Made by a program: the position numbers and the translations under genes. A stretch of 64,000 bases of DNA from Elizabethkingia occulta (GTDB lineage: Bacteria; Bacteroidota; Bacteroidia; Flavobacteriales; Weeksellaceae). Where the stretch lies: the NCBI RefSeq assembly GCF_002023715.1, contig NZ_MAHX01000021.1, forward strand, positions 124,001-188,000, written 5' to 3'. Shown one piece after another: positions 27,680 through 36,400 of the stretch. Numbering within the stretch: position 1 is the first letter of the stretch; the number at the start of each line of letters is the position of its first letter. The notes under the pieces were generated by a model. It saw only the letters and a program-made list of their open reading frames with translations, made no database searches and was not told the origin of the DNA.

Positions 27680-29323
27680 TTATTGAGCTATACAGCGAAC
27701 TGGCATTCCTGTCATCGGATTGGCACTATATTGTATAACTTTTAGACCGTCTATGCTCGCAAAATAATATGCATTTCCATTATTTGCATTATTAAACCAT
27801 AAGTAAGCATACATTCCTCGTAGGTTAAGTCTGCCTGCAGCTCCGTTGCGTGCTCCTGCAGCTGGTATTGTCAACTGAACATTACTATTGCTATTACTTT
27901 TTATTACTACCGCAGCACTATAATTATTTGGATTACCGTTAGGATCATATGGATCCCATGTTCCAATTCTACTCTGGCTTGTTACGTTGAGCAATGCCTG
28001 AAACTCGCTGGCAGTAGGGACTCTATAACTGCGAGGACATGGGTCGTTACTGGTTTTACTTGTATTCCACGCATTTCCTGCTGGAATCGGAGAGGTTTCC
28101 CATCCCGGAATTTCGTTTGGTTGTGTTGATGCATCAGCAACCACCCGCTTTTTCCCCCATTGGTAGTAGTTTCCGTGCAAACTTTTTTGCGACGGGTTCG
28201 AGTCTGGATTTACAGAGGTATCCGCTCCCAGATTATGACGCATCCAAATCTGACCATTGATACGAGCAGCTGGTTGCCCATCATATATAATATAAGAATC
28301 CCCGTTTGTAGTAGGTTTAAGGGTGATAGACAAGCTATATCTTTCTCCAGGCTTAACCCTTATTCCATTATATGTTAAGTTGTTTTTAGTTATTTTATTT
28401 ATGGTAATACTACCAATACTTATTGTTCCACTTGTTGTTAAAGAAGCAATTAATAGTGTAGGGCTACTCGTAATTGTAGTGGCTCCTATACTGGTGAAGT
28501 TCACAAGGTTGCCAGTTGTTTTGTCTGTATAAGTAATAGGGCTGTTATTATTACTATCATTGAATTGTATACTTGCCGAATTAGCTGAAGGCAAGATTTT
28601 TACATTACTTATTTCTGTGATGTTTCCTACTACGGAAGCATTAATTGTAGTAGTAATCTGACTAAACTGATGTTTTAAAACAATGTCAAGAGTGTTGGTG
28701 TCAGTGGGAGTTAATGTTAATTGTCTTTTAAAAAACATCAGGTCATCTTTTATACCACTTAATTGTGCTGTTTTCAAATTTTCTCCATTTTTAATGGCAG
28801 GTATTTCTCCAGGTTTATTAATTGAATAAACAATAAAAGTATATTCTATGCCGGAATCTAATGCTATACTTTCTGATTTCTGCCCTGTAATGTAGTTTTT
28901 CTCAGTAATGTATGCTCCTGTACTGCTATCATATACAATAACTTTGTACATAATTCCTGAATTCAAAGGAGTTGGAATGCCGGCGCGAGGGTTAAGAGAT
29001 GCCTGAGCACTGCTTTTTAAGGCAGAAGATGCGGGAGTAAGGGTAGCTACAAGTGAATAATTATTATCAAAAGGAATGCTCTGAGTTTGTACACCTGTTG
29101 AGAAACTTGTATTGTTAATAGAGGCTGTAGTTTCAAGATTATTATCTTCATTCCCAACTTCTTCTATTCCTTGCATGTTTATTTGTAATCTGGTTTGGCC
29201 AAATTTAGTTTGTTCCTGATTAATATTATCATTACTTCGACAGGAATTAAAGCTTAAAAATAGGGCGAGTATAAAAATTCCTGTCACAGGAAATTTTAAT
29301 ATGTTTTTATTCATTTTTTTCAT
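27680..29323 (-). CDS. FISUMP-domain surface lipoprotein
   Basis: 547-residue lipoprotein with the SPII cysteine at about residue 28 (FLSFNSCRSND). The middle (60-340) is rich in Ser, Thr and Asn with beta-strand character like fimbrillin-type exported proteins (SSTGAYITEKNYITGQKSES). The C-terminal third carries the Fibrobacter succinogenes major-paralogue domain: IWMRHNLGADTS, HGNYYQWGKK, NDPCPRSYRVPTASEFQALL and final PVRCIAQ. Such proteins are secreted and probably surface-exposed; the biochemical role is not known. A 68-residue peptide gene lies 30 bp upstream and is almost certainly co-transcribed. Confidence 0.8.
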   Translation of the reverse strand: MKKMNKNILKFPVTGIFILALFLSFNSCRSNDNINQEQTKFGQTRLQINMQGIEEVGNEDNNLETTASINNTSFSTGVQTQSIPFDNNYSLVATLTPASSALKSSAQASLNPRAGIPTPLNSGIMYKVIVYDSSTGAYITEKNYITGQKSESIALDSGIEYTFIVYSINKPGEIPAIKNGENLKTAQLSGIKDDLMFFKRQLTLTPTDTNTLDIVLKHQFSQITTTINASVVGNITEISNVKILPSANSASIQFNDSNNNSPITYTDKTTGNLVNFTSIGATTITSSPTLLIASLTTSGTISIGSITINKITKNNLTYNGIRVKPGERYSLSITLKPTTNGDSYIIYDGQPAARINGQIWMRHNLGADTSVNPDSNPSQKSLHGNYYQWGKKRVVADASTQPNEIPGWETSPIPAGNAWNTSKTSNDPCPRSYRVPTASEFQALLNVTSQSRIGTWDPYDPNGNPNNYSAAVVIKSNSNSNVQLTIPAAGARNGAAGRLNLRGMYAYLWFNNANNGNAYYFASIDGLKVIQYSANPMTGMPVRCIAQ

Positions 29324-29353
29324 CGTATTTTAATATCTGAATTTTTTTATTTT

Positions 29354-29560
29354 TTACCAATCCATTGTTTTATCAATACCAGTACCTGTATCCCAATCTT
29401 CCATAATTGGATTATTCTTGTCTTCAATTGTAACAGTGGCCGAGCCTGCTGCAATACCTTGTTCCATCTCTATATGTATAACACTTAAAGAAGGAGCAAC
29501 ATACTTTCGTTTTTCATGGTTAGCATTTAATTCGTCTTGTGTTTTTTGTTTCTTTTCCAT
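29354..29560 (-). CDS. Small GIAAGSA-type peptide
   Basis: 68-residue hydrophilic protein without a signal peptide. A charged, Lys-rich N-terminus is followed by KYVAPSLSVIHIEMEQGIAAGSATVTI and an acidic tail ending DKTMDW. Similar short Bacteroidota proteins with a YxxPxLxVI motif and a central GIAAGSA-like segment are, as far as I recall, common next to exported lipoproteins. Their function is not established; precursor or leader peptide is a hypothesis. It starts an operon with the FISUMP lipoprotein 30 bp downstream. Compare the peptide at 62056-62280. Confidence 0.72.
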   Translation of the reverse strand: MEKKQKTQDELNANHEKRKYVAPSLSVIHIEMEQGIAAGSATVTIEDKNNPIMEDWDTGTGIDKTMDW

Positions 29561-30502
29561 TTGTATTTATTGTAATTAATAATTTTTATAAAAAACATTC
29601 CTATGTAGGTGTTGTTTTTATTCCTACTATATGGTTGATAATGCATATGTTATTTAATGTTTGTGTTTTGTGGTGTAAAAATCAAAAAATTATTAGAGTA
29701 ACATGTTTTTTTATGACCCTACATGGATAATTCTCTGTTTTTACTTTCTGATTTTCAATATGTTATGTTTTTATTTTTTTGATTTTTCATTTTAATAGAT
29801 ACATTGGTGTAATTGCATTCTACATACATACTACATCATTAGTATTTGTGGTGATTTTAGGGTGTTAATGAGCTGTTTTTTTAGCATTTAACCGTTTTTA
29901 GTTGATAGGTAATGTATCATATAAGTAGTGTTGTTGTTTTGTATAAAAATCCCGAAAAACTTACTTTACAATAGCTTTATTGTTTTTCAATAAATAATTA
30001 AGCATTTTGAAATGGAAAATTGTTCTGGATTAAAATTTAAAACAACGAACAGGATAGAAGCGTTGTTTATGAATTGGAGATTTGGTAGAGTCGCTTGCTT
30101 ATAATCTTTGTTTTAAGCAACTGAAAAAAGCTATTGTTAATAGCTTGTAAAAAATATATTACAATCACATTCGAGTTGACTCAGATAACCTATTCCAATT
30201 TTTAAGATAATAAATTACATTGGGAATTATTTTCATAATAGCCTGGGTATAATCTGCCTTACAAAAATTATACATGCTGTATTCAATAGGTTACCTGTAT
30301 ATCAGTATAAGCCCGTTTGCTTAAGAGTAGAATGAAATTTATTTATTATATCCTCAATAATCTTCTGAGTATTAAGATGTATTATTTGTAAATAGGGCTT
30401 TGATAAATATGTATTATATATGTACTATGAGGAACTAATAAAGGATTTGAAATATTATTTGATTTTTGAGCCATTCAAAATCTATGGACTAAAACCTGTT
30501 AT
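29561..30502. other. 942-bp AT-rich gene-poor region
   Basis: Divergent spacer between the small peptide (minus) and the GT87 protein (plus). It is very AT-rich with long T-runs; no open frame above about 60 codons, no hairpin terminator and no tRNA-like sequence was recognised. It probably contains both promoters and may hold a small RNA that cannot be seen by eye. Confidence 0.4.
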
Positions 30503-31708
30503 ATGGCTCTTTCTTCTAAATATTTACGAACTTTTATTAACCGCTTCATACTGAAGAAAAATGTAATTGTTATATTCTATATTTTAATGGCCGTTATAGC
30601 GGCTCTTAGGCAGTATGTGTATGGGAAATACAATAATTATTTAATATTGAAGTCCGTATTCTGGCATACTCTGAATCGGAAACCTCTTTATGATAACTAT
30701 CCTACAGAGTATTTTGATAGTAATCATTATGGTCCTTTTTTCTCTGTAATTATTGCTCCTTTTGCATTATTGCCTGATGGTGTTGCCTTGATACTTTGGA
30801 ATGTGTCTAACATTAGTGTGTTGCTCCTCGGTATTTTTAGCTTACCTGTTTCTGGATTCAATAAAAAGATTATAGCCTGGATTATCATTTATGAATGTTT
30901 TACAGCCCTGCTGTTATTCCACTTTAATATCGCACTTACAGGACTTATTCTCCTGTCTTTTTCTTGCATAGAAAAACGAATGGAGATGAAATCGGCTTTT
31001 GCAATGCTTATTGGTTTTGCTGTGAAGCTGTATGGTATTGCTGCATTGGCTTTTTTCTTTTTCATTAAAGGTAAGAAACAGTTTCTTCTTTCAATACTTC
31101 TTTTTGCTTTTGTTTTTTTTTATCTTCCAATGCTTATTTCTGGTCCGGGCTTTATTATAGAAAGCTATCAGCAGTGGTTTACTGTGCACATTTTTAAAAA
31201 CCATGATAATGAGCTAAAGAGTAAAATGTCAAATCCTTCTATTTTAGGATTTATCAGGATAGTTATGGGATTATATATCAATGCGTTGTATGGCTATATT
31301 TTCGCTTTTTTATTATTGGTACTCGGTCTGCTAAGAACTAAGATGTATCCTTTTGTGAATTTTCGCCTTATGATCCTTGCTTATGTCTTGATATGTCTGA
31401 TAATTTTTAATACAAATATAGGATTACATAATTATATTATTGGTTCTGTTGGAGTTGTGATTTGGTTTGCATGTGTTAAGAAAAATATTGGTATATGGGG
31501 ACTGTTTATATTTACTGTTATAACTACCGGTTTATCCTCTACAGATGTTTATTCCAAATATATAAGAGAAACTTATGTAGTTCTTTATGTTTTAAAAGCT
31601 CTGACCTACATTCTTATATGGTTGGATTTAAGTTTTAGAATATTGTTTTTTAAATTTTCTGATAACAATACGCGAAGGCGAATTTTGAGAAATAAATTTG
31701 TTATATAA
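30503..31708 (+). CDS. GT87-type (DUF2029) membrane mannosyltransferase-like protein
   Basis: 401-residue polytopic membrane protein with about ten hydrophobic segments and the GT87/DUF2029 pattern. The first extracytoplasmic loop after TM1 holds NRKPLYDNYPTEYFDSNHYG, with acidic residues likely in the polyprenyl-phosphate-sugar site, and KLYGIAALAFFFFIKGKKQ is like the conserved KxxP/G region. The family uses polyprenyl-phosphate-linked mannose as donor. It stands alone between unrelated genes, and a second family member is at 43622. Acceptor unknown. Confidence 0.72.
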   Translation: MALSSKYLRTFINRFILKKNVIVIFYILMAVIAALRQYVYGKYNNYLILKSVFWHTLNRKPLYDNYPTEYFDSNHYGPFFSVIIAPFALLPDGVALILWNVSNISVLLLGIFSLPVSGFNKKIIAWIIIYECFTALLLFHFNIALTGLILLSFSCIEKRMEMKSAFAMLIGFAVKLYGIAALAFFFFIKGKKQFLLSILLFAFVFFYLPMLISGPGFIIESYQQWFTVHIFKNHDNELKSKMSNPSILGFIRIVMGLYINALYGYIFAFLLLVLGLLRTKMYPFVNFRLMILAYVLICLIIFNTNIGLHNYIIGSVGVVIWFACVKKNIGIWGLFIFTVITTGLSSTDVYSKYIRETYVVLYVLKALTYILIWLDLSFRILFFKFSDNNTRRRILRNKFVI

Positions 31709-31905
31709 AGGAAATGTATATTTTCTAAGCAGGTATATTAATGTAGGATATATGTAGCCTGGTATTTTTATGTTTTTTAAACTTAATTTATAATATTTGC
31801 CTCAGTAGTTTATTGCAGATTTAGATGACCGGATTAGAATGGTGTCCGGTTAAATTCAAATTTCTCATTTCGATTTACTTAGAGAATTGAATTTTAATTA
31901 GTTTT

Positions 31906-31924
31906 GGGCAATTTTTAATTGCCC
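31906..31924. terminator. Intrinsic terminator-like hairpin
   Basis: GGGCAATT-TTT-AATTGCCC followed by ATTTTTATTTT. It is suitable for plus-strand read-through from the GT87 gene 200 bp upstream, and lies 60 bp beyond the convergent DUF1772 gene. Confidence 0.65.
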
Positions 31925-31983
31925 ATTTTTATTTTAGCTAATCTAATATAAGAAAGCTATAATAGGTCATGGCGTTATTTTCT

Positions 31984-32412
31984 TCAAACACAGGCCATAA
32001 TTACCAAAGTTATACTAACTACAGAAGAAAAGCCTTTTACAGAATTCCAATTGTTGCACTGTCTCTCAAAATTGTTGAGCATTTGTTTTATGGATATATC
32101 CGTAGCCTTTGTCAGGTCTGATAAAACTAGTTTATTATTCAAAGGAACATTGAATATTGAAGTGATTACAAATACACCAATGATATAGAATAAAGAGACT
32201 AGTAGTAACAATAAAAATGAAGTCTGGTTTTGATGGTATTGCTGAAAAGCAGCTATTGGAAGTGTAACCAGAGCTCCAAAGGAACATGTGAAGAATATAG
32301 GATTTAGTATTTCCCGGTTAATACTTTGCATCGCCTGTAAATATTCGCGATCAGCTAATTTTCTCAATCCCCAGCTGACAGATACAGAATAAGAGAAGAA
32401 TTGTCCGTCCAT
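31984..32412 (-). CDS. DUF1772 membrane protein, probable N-terminal frameshift
   Basis: 142 residues from the first in-frame ATG, with four hydrophobic segments and family features such as SWGLRKLADREYLQAMQSIN and EILNPIFF. The frame stays open upstream, reading EITLILTGITTAL directly before the Met, which is the missing family N-terminus, but without a start codon. An ATG at 32463-32465 lies in another frame (ATGAG, six T, CAGG); one extra T would join it to give MSFFQEITLILTGITTAL. So the gene is probably frameshifted in a T6 tract, by mutation, slippage or sequencing error. Function unknown; relatives include anthrone-oxygenase-like proteins. Confidence 0.7.
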   Translation of the reverse strand: MDGQFFSYSVSVSWGLRKLADREYLQAMQSINREILNPIFFTCSFGALVTLPIAAFQQYHQNQTSFLLLLLVSLFYIIGVFVITSIFNVPLNNKLVLSDLTKATDISIKQMLNNFERQCNNWNSVKGFSSVVSITLVIMACV

Positions 32413-32513
32413 TAGTGCTGTGGTTATACCGGTTAGGATAAGTGTGATTTCCTGAAAAAACTCATAAATATATAATTTAATAGTTTGTTACAGGCTGTAT
32501 GTAATAAAACTGG

Positions 32514-33989
32514 TTATTTGTCCATAAGCCAGATGTAGATATTTTCCTCAGTAGATATATCCAGTTTTTTTCTGATTCTGTATTTCTTACTTTCCACAGC
32601 ACCTATAGATAAACGCTTTATTGAAGCTATCTTTTTAGTATCAAAATTTAGTTTCATCATTGCACAATATTCGATATCGGACTGTGTAAGTTTCGGGCTT
32701 ATTTTTAAAAGGTTATCACTAAAATTAGGAAATACCTCGTTGAATTTAAAATAAAAAGAAGGGTCATCTTTTTCAGCCAGACCTATCAGCAGATTAAGAG
32801 TTTCGTGATTCAACTGTTCTTCTTCGTACTCAGTGAACTTCTCTGCTATATGATCAGCAGTATTATTCCTGATAAACTTTTGTTTTAGAATAATTACCAA
32901 AACAAAAATTATTAGAAGTACTGCGATGGCATAATATAATATTGAAGATTTCCAAAAAGAAGTTTCTTCACTTTTATTTTTTGTTTCTTGTTTCAAAACT
33001 TCTCCTGTAGTGACTTTTTCTGCAAGGTTAAGACTATCACTTAGCTTCTTACTTTTATCGAGATACAGAGATTCGTTTTTATAGTCTTTTAGTTCATGGT
33101 AGCATTCTGAAAGCCAGTTGTATATTTGTTTTTCGGCATATTTATCTTGATATTGTTTTGCTACATTCAAAGCTATATTATAAGCTTCAATTGCCTTTGT
33201 GTAATTTTGCTTCTTTTTTTCTATAGCACCCAGCAAGAAATTCCTTTTGATAAGCCAGCCGGGATAGTCTGAATAAAGCTTGTCTCCTTCTGTAATATAA
33301 TATTCAGCTTTATTCAGCTCATTTGATTCTGTATAATAGGATACAAGAGAACGCAGACAGTGAACATATAATATTGTTTTTAATGTACTATTATTTTTGA
33401 TTTGTCTGACTTCATTATAAGCATCCTGTAAATACTGTTCATTTTCCTTTTTATTTCCCAAAGGTTGAGCTTTTTCCTGCTCGTAGGCTAAAATAAAGGA
33501 AGCATGTTTTAATATTTTTTTATAGTGTTCGGCATCCGTTGAAAACTCAGGAACCATTTCTATAATTTCTGAAGCATTATTAAAGTTTATTTTAGCTTCA
33601 TCACTGTATCCTAACTGAGATAAGACTGATCCTTTTAAAAGAAAAAAAGAAATCCTATATTGCCGTAATACCTTTTCCTCTTGGGTAAAGGAAAGTCCTT
33701 CATTTATTTTTTCAAGAGCAGATTTGAAATCACCAATGTGTATATAATTTTTGATAATGAAAATTAATGCTTTTGCCCGTCCTTCCGAATAATCAATCTC
33801 CTTAGCTTGATAATAGGCTTCTGTACTCATTTTTAATATTACGTCTACTTTACCGGTATTTGAGCCAGGTTTTGAGTTTGGTTTATCTAGTTTAGCAATA
33901 TTACTGAGAAGACTGTCTATTTCTTTTTTGTCCTGGGCTATTCCAAGACATGATAATAGAACGAAAAATAAGAGCACTACTTTCTGCAT
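32514..33989 (-). CDS. TPR-TM-HTH membrane-tethered regulator (paralogue 3)
   Basis: 491-residue paralogue of the two genes at 24406 and 25888. An exported N-terminus (MQKVVLLFFVLLSCLGIAQ) precedes TPR-like repeats over about 50-330 (e.g. NYTKAIEAYNIALNVAKQY), a transmembrane helix near 350-368 (ILYYAIAVLLIIFVLVIIL), and a cytoplasmic tail. The tail has DPSFYFKFNEVFPNFSDNLL, then MMKLNFDTKKIASIKRLS and AVESKKYRIRKKLDIS as the helix-turn-helix. It is more diverged in the recognition helix than the tandem pair, so it probably has a different target. It is monocistronic. The sensing ligand is unknown. Confidence 0.75.
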   Translation of the reverse strand: MQKVVLLFFVLLSCLGIAQDKKEIDSLLSNIAKLDKPNSKPGSNTGKVDVILKMSTEAYYQAKEIDYSEGRAKALIFIIKNYIHIGDFKSALEKINEGLSFTQEEKVLRQYRISFFLLKGSVLSQLGYSDEAKINFNNASEIIEMVPEFSTDAEHYKKILKHASFILAYEQEKAQPLGNKKENEQYLQDAYNEVRQIKNNSTLKTILYVHCLRSLVSYYTESNELNKAEYYITEGDKLYSDYPGWLIKRNFLLGAIEKKKQNYTKAIEAYNIALNVAKQYQDKYAEKQIYNWLSECYHELKDYKNESLYLDKSKKLSDSLNLAEKVTTGEVLKQETKNKSEETSFWKSSILYYAIAVLLIIFVLVIILKQKFIRNNTADHIAEKFTEYEEEQLNHETLNLLIGLAEKDDPSFYFKFNEVFPNFSDNLLKISPKLTQSDIEYCAMMKLNFDTKKIASIKRLSIGAVESKKYRIRKKLDISTEENIYIWLMDK

Positions 33990-34310
33990 AGTCCTTTAGA
34001 TATCGTATTTTAATAAAGTTTTTAAAAATGAATTTACCGTCACCAAAGATACTATTAGTTTTGATATAGTATAATATTTATTAATAATTTACGGGTAAAA
34101 TGATATAGTTGTTATTTATATGTTTTTTTCTGATTAAATATGTAATCTCGTTTTGCTTATGGTTTGAAAAATTAACAATAGCAAAATCGAGATTATCAAA
34201 TATTTTAATATCAGGTACTTCATGATTTTAAATACTAAAAAAGCCTTCCGTAAAGGAAGGCTCATAAATAATCTGATTATAAAAAAATAAAGTAAAGATA
34301 TGAAATGTGT
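33990..34310. other. Intergenic region with terminator
   Basis: AT-rich spacer between the TPR paralogue and the SMR transporter gene. Only the terminator at 34242-34262 was recognised. Confidence 0.4.
34242..34262 (-). terminator. Terminator of the SMR gene
   Basis: AGCCTTCC-GTAAA-GGAAGGCT, followed on the minus strand by a T-run (TTTTTAGT). It lies about 50 bp after the transporter stop codon. Confidence 0.8.
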
Positions 34311-34637
34311 TTAATGGGATACGGCCTTTAGCCCGACAATAGAGCTTACAAGAGTAAACAGGAAAAATAAGCGCCAGAAGCCTGCCGGATCTTTGAAAAC
34401 AAAAATACCCATAAGAACAGTTCCTACCGCTCCCAGACCTGTCCAAACAGCATAAGCTGTACCTATTGGTAATGTCTGTGTTGCTTTTATTAATAAGGCC
34501 ATACTTATAGTAAGACAAAGTATAAATCCTCCATACCACCAGAAAGATTCTGTTCCGGTTGTTTCTTTTGCTTTTCCAAGGCATGAGGCAAAGCCTACTT
34601 CGAATAATGCTGCAATAACTAAAATAATCCAGTTCAT
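34311..34637 (-). CDS. SMR-family efflux protein (SugE/Gdx-like)
   Basis: 108-residue four-helix small multidrug resistance protein. The essential membrane glutamate is Glu13 (MNWIILVIAALFEVGFA), and the family stretch PIGTAYAVWTGLGAVGT is intact in helix 3. The sequence looks closer to the SugE/Gdx guanidinium-exporter branch than to EmrE, from the FEVGFA context and ending SSIVGLKAVSH; this is a judgement by eye. No ykkC-type guanidine riboswitch is recognisable upstream. It acts as a dual-topology dimer in the inner membrane. Confidence 0.88.
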   Translation of the reverse strand: MNWIILVIAALFEVGFASCLGKAKETTGTESFWWYGGFILCLTISMALLIKATQTLPIGTAYAVWTGLGAVGTVLMGIFVFKDPAGFWRLFFLFTLVSSIVGLKAVSH

Positions 34638-34732
34638 ATGTTTATATTTTGTACAAAAATCATGACTTTACTGCATATTATATTTTACATATGATAAAAA
34701 ATTAGGCAGTCGGAATATCCCGACCGCCTGTT

Positions 34733-34801
34733 AAAACTGTTAACAAACCAAATTTATTGTTATTATGATAAATTACTCCGCTGAAATAAATTAACAGTTT
34801 T
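34733..34801. repeat. Inverted repeat with 47-nt loop
   Basis: AAAACTGTTAA (34733-34743) pairs with TTAACAGTTTT (34791-34801). Just upstream AGGCAGTCGG/CCGACCGCCT (34704-34713 and 34720-34729) forms a second hairpin with one mismatch. Both lie between the alkaline phosphatase and SMR genes and may be terminator structures for the phosphatase transcript or part of a small RNA. Confidence 0.35.
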
Positions 34802-34851
34802 GTAGCAGAATAGCTTTTAGGTATAATATACCTTTATGTTTATATTGTGTT

Positions 34852-36255
34852 TTATATATGTACTGCTGTTGCTTCCAGCATCAGGTAATGTAGGTCTGTA
34901 TTTTTTACAAATGGTTTTAAGAGTTCGCTGCCAGGTCCGTACATCGCAAGTTCTACATAATCTCCGGAGTGATCCATACTGATCCAGCCCACAGAATTAT
35001 GTTTTTTCTGAATTTCTGAATAGGCTTTGAAAGGCATTTTTTTGTAATTGTATATACCTTCTTCCTGTTTCTCCGCACCTGTATAAAAACTGAGCAAATG
35101 TTTGGCTTCTTCGTCGGTAAGACTAAATTTGTTGGTTTCAAAAATCCAGTCTTTCATCTGCTGCAGATTAAAGTTTTCATGGATATTATTTAGGATATAC
35201 TCATTCGTATATTTATAATTGGCTATCGTATTGAAGCTTCTAGTTGCTTCAGCCCCATATATGGTTCCCGGATTGGCATTTCCGTGATCAGTAGTTATAA
35301 TAACCAGTGTATTACCATCTTTTTCAGCAAAATCCATTACAGCTTTTACAGCTTCCTCAAAAGCTAACTGATCGTGAATAAGTGCTGCAACATCATTAGC
35401 ATGGGCTGCCCAGTCTACTTTTCCGCCTTCCACCTGTAATACAAAACCTTCCTTGTTATCTTTAATCTGATCAATTGCGGCTTTAGTCATTTCTGAAAGG
35501 GTAGGAGTGCTTTGGAGTCCGGGGATATTATTTCTGTCAATGGTATAGGGAAGAGCACCCGTACTGAAAACACCCAGTAATTTTTTTCCTCTTTCTGTTT
35601 TTTGTAAATCTGAACGATTTTTCAGAATCTGGTAATCTTTCTTTTGGTATAGGCTGTAAATATCTTTTTTATCTTCTCTTTTTGCAGCGTTGAAAAACTC
35701 GTCGCCACCACCCATCATGACGTCAAATCCCTCCTGTGCATATTTTTCCGCAATCTCCGGTTCTGCATTTCTTTTTTCTGAGTTAATGCAGAACCCGGCT
35801 GGTGTTGCATGTGTGATTGTCACAGTGGTTACACAAGCTGTTTTCTTGCCTGCTTTTTTGAATTTCTGCCATATAGGAGTATGTATTTCTCCATTAGCAC
35901 CTATATTCAAAACGCCGTTTTTTACCCGTTTTCCACCGCCAAAAGCTGAGCTGGCTGCCGCAGAATCGGTTACGATAGAACTCGCAGAAGCCGTATCCAT
36001 AAGCGCGCGGCTTACTTTGTTTTCCAGATAAAGCCCAATCCAGTAGCTGTTTTTTCCAAGTGTGTTCAGGGAATACTGATTTGCCATAGCCAAAGTTCCG
36101 GAGCTCATTCCGTCACTAATCATAAAAATTATATTCTTAGCTGTTTTTTTGCTTCCGGAAGCCGGTTTGCTACTACCTGCTATTAGTCCGGCGGGATTTA
36201 TGGTAAGAAATCCTGAAAGTAATGCTGTTCCTTTTAAAAACCTGCGTCTGTCCAT
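34852..36255 (-). CDS. Alkaline phosphatase, Tat-exported
   Basis: 467-residue PhoA-family phosphomonoesterase. The twin-arginine signal MDRRRFLKGTALLSGFLT implies export as a folded, metal-loaded enzyme. Active-site residues are in place: Asp48 (MISDGMS), nucleophile Ser98 in VTDSAAASSAFGGGKR, TTDHGNANPG with Asp and His metal ligands, HANDVAALIHD, and the C-terminal MDHSGDYVELAMYGPGS histidine. The enzyme needs two zinc and one magnesium ions. Its promoter carries the same palindrome as the ZnuD-like receptor, so it may be under zinc rather than classic phosphate control. No Pho box was recognised. Confidence 0.93.
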   Translation of the reverse strand: MDRRRFLKGTALLSGFLTINPAGLIAGSSKPASGSKKTAKNIIFMISDGMSSGTLAMANQYSLNTLGKNSYWIGLYLENKVSRALMDTASASSIVTDSAAASSAFGGGKRVKNGVLNIGANGEIHTPIWQKFKKAGKKTACVTTVTITHATPAGFCINSEKRNAEPEIAEKYAQEGFDVMMGGGDEFFNAAKREDKKDIYSLYQKKDYQILKNRSDLQKTERGKKLLGVFSTGALPYTIDRNNIPGLQSTPTLSEMTKAAIDQIKDNKEGFVLQVEGGKVDWAAHANDVAALIHDQLAFEEAVKAVMDFAEKDGNTLVIITTDHGNANPGTIYGAEATRSFNTIANYKYTNEYILNNIHENFNLQQMKDWIFETNKFSLTDEEAKHLLSFYTGAEKQEEGIYNYKKMPFKAYSEIQKKHNSVGWISMDHSGDYVELAMYGPGSELLKPFVKNTDLHYLMLEATAVHI

Positions 36256-36276
36256 TTTATAACCATTTAATGGACT

Positions 36277-36284
36277 GCAATATA
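36277..36284 (-). promoter_or_regulatory. -7 element of the alkaline phosphatase promoter
   Basis: On the minus strand TATATTGC approximates TAnnTTTG, 20 bp after a TTG (complement of 36305-36307) that lies inside the palindrome at 36297-36323. The spacing is identical to the receptor promoter at 2972-3002. Confidence 0.5.
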
Positions 36285-36296
36285 GGTGTTAATTTT

Positions 36297-36323
36297 AATT
36301 AATGCAATAATGTTGCGTTAATT
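36297..36323 (-). promoter_or_regulatory. Zur/Fur-type operator upstream of alkaline phosphatase
   Basis: AATTAATGCAA (36297-36307), TAATG, TTGCGTTAATT (36313-36323): an inverted repeat with one mismatch. The arm TTGCGTTA is identical to that upstream of the ZnuD-like receptor, and the GCAA-N5-TTGC core and position over the -33 element are the same. Confidence 0.7.
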
Positions 36324-36400
36324 ATTTGTAAACGAATATTAATTTTGTGCTTAATACTTTCTGTTGGGATTTGGTAAAAGGAAAACTTCAGATATAAAAG

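Noticed and set aside
34228-34584. 118-codon minus-strand frame over the SMR gene
   Set aside because: Lies in another frame of the clear SMR protein and its terminator; composition is not protein-like.
34638-34700. Guanidine (ykkC) riboswitch before the SMR gene
   Set aside because: The leader is under 100 nt and AT-rich, with no ykkC-like conserved sequence.
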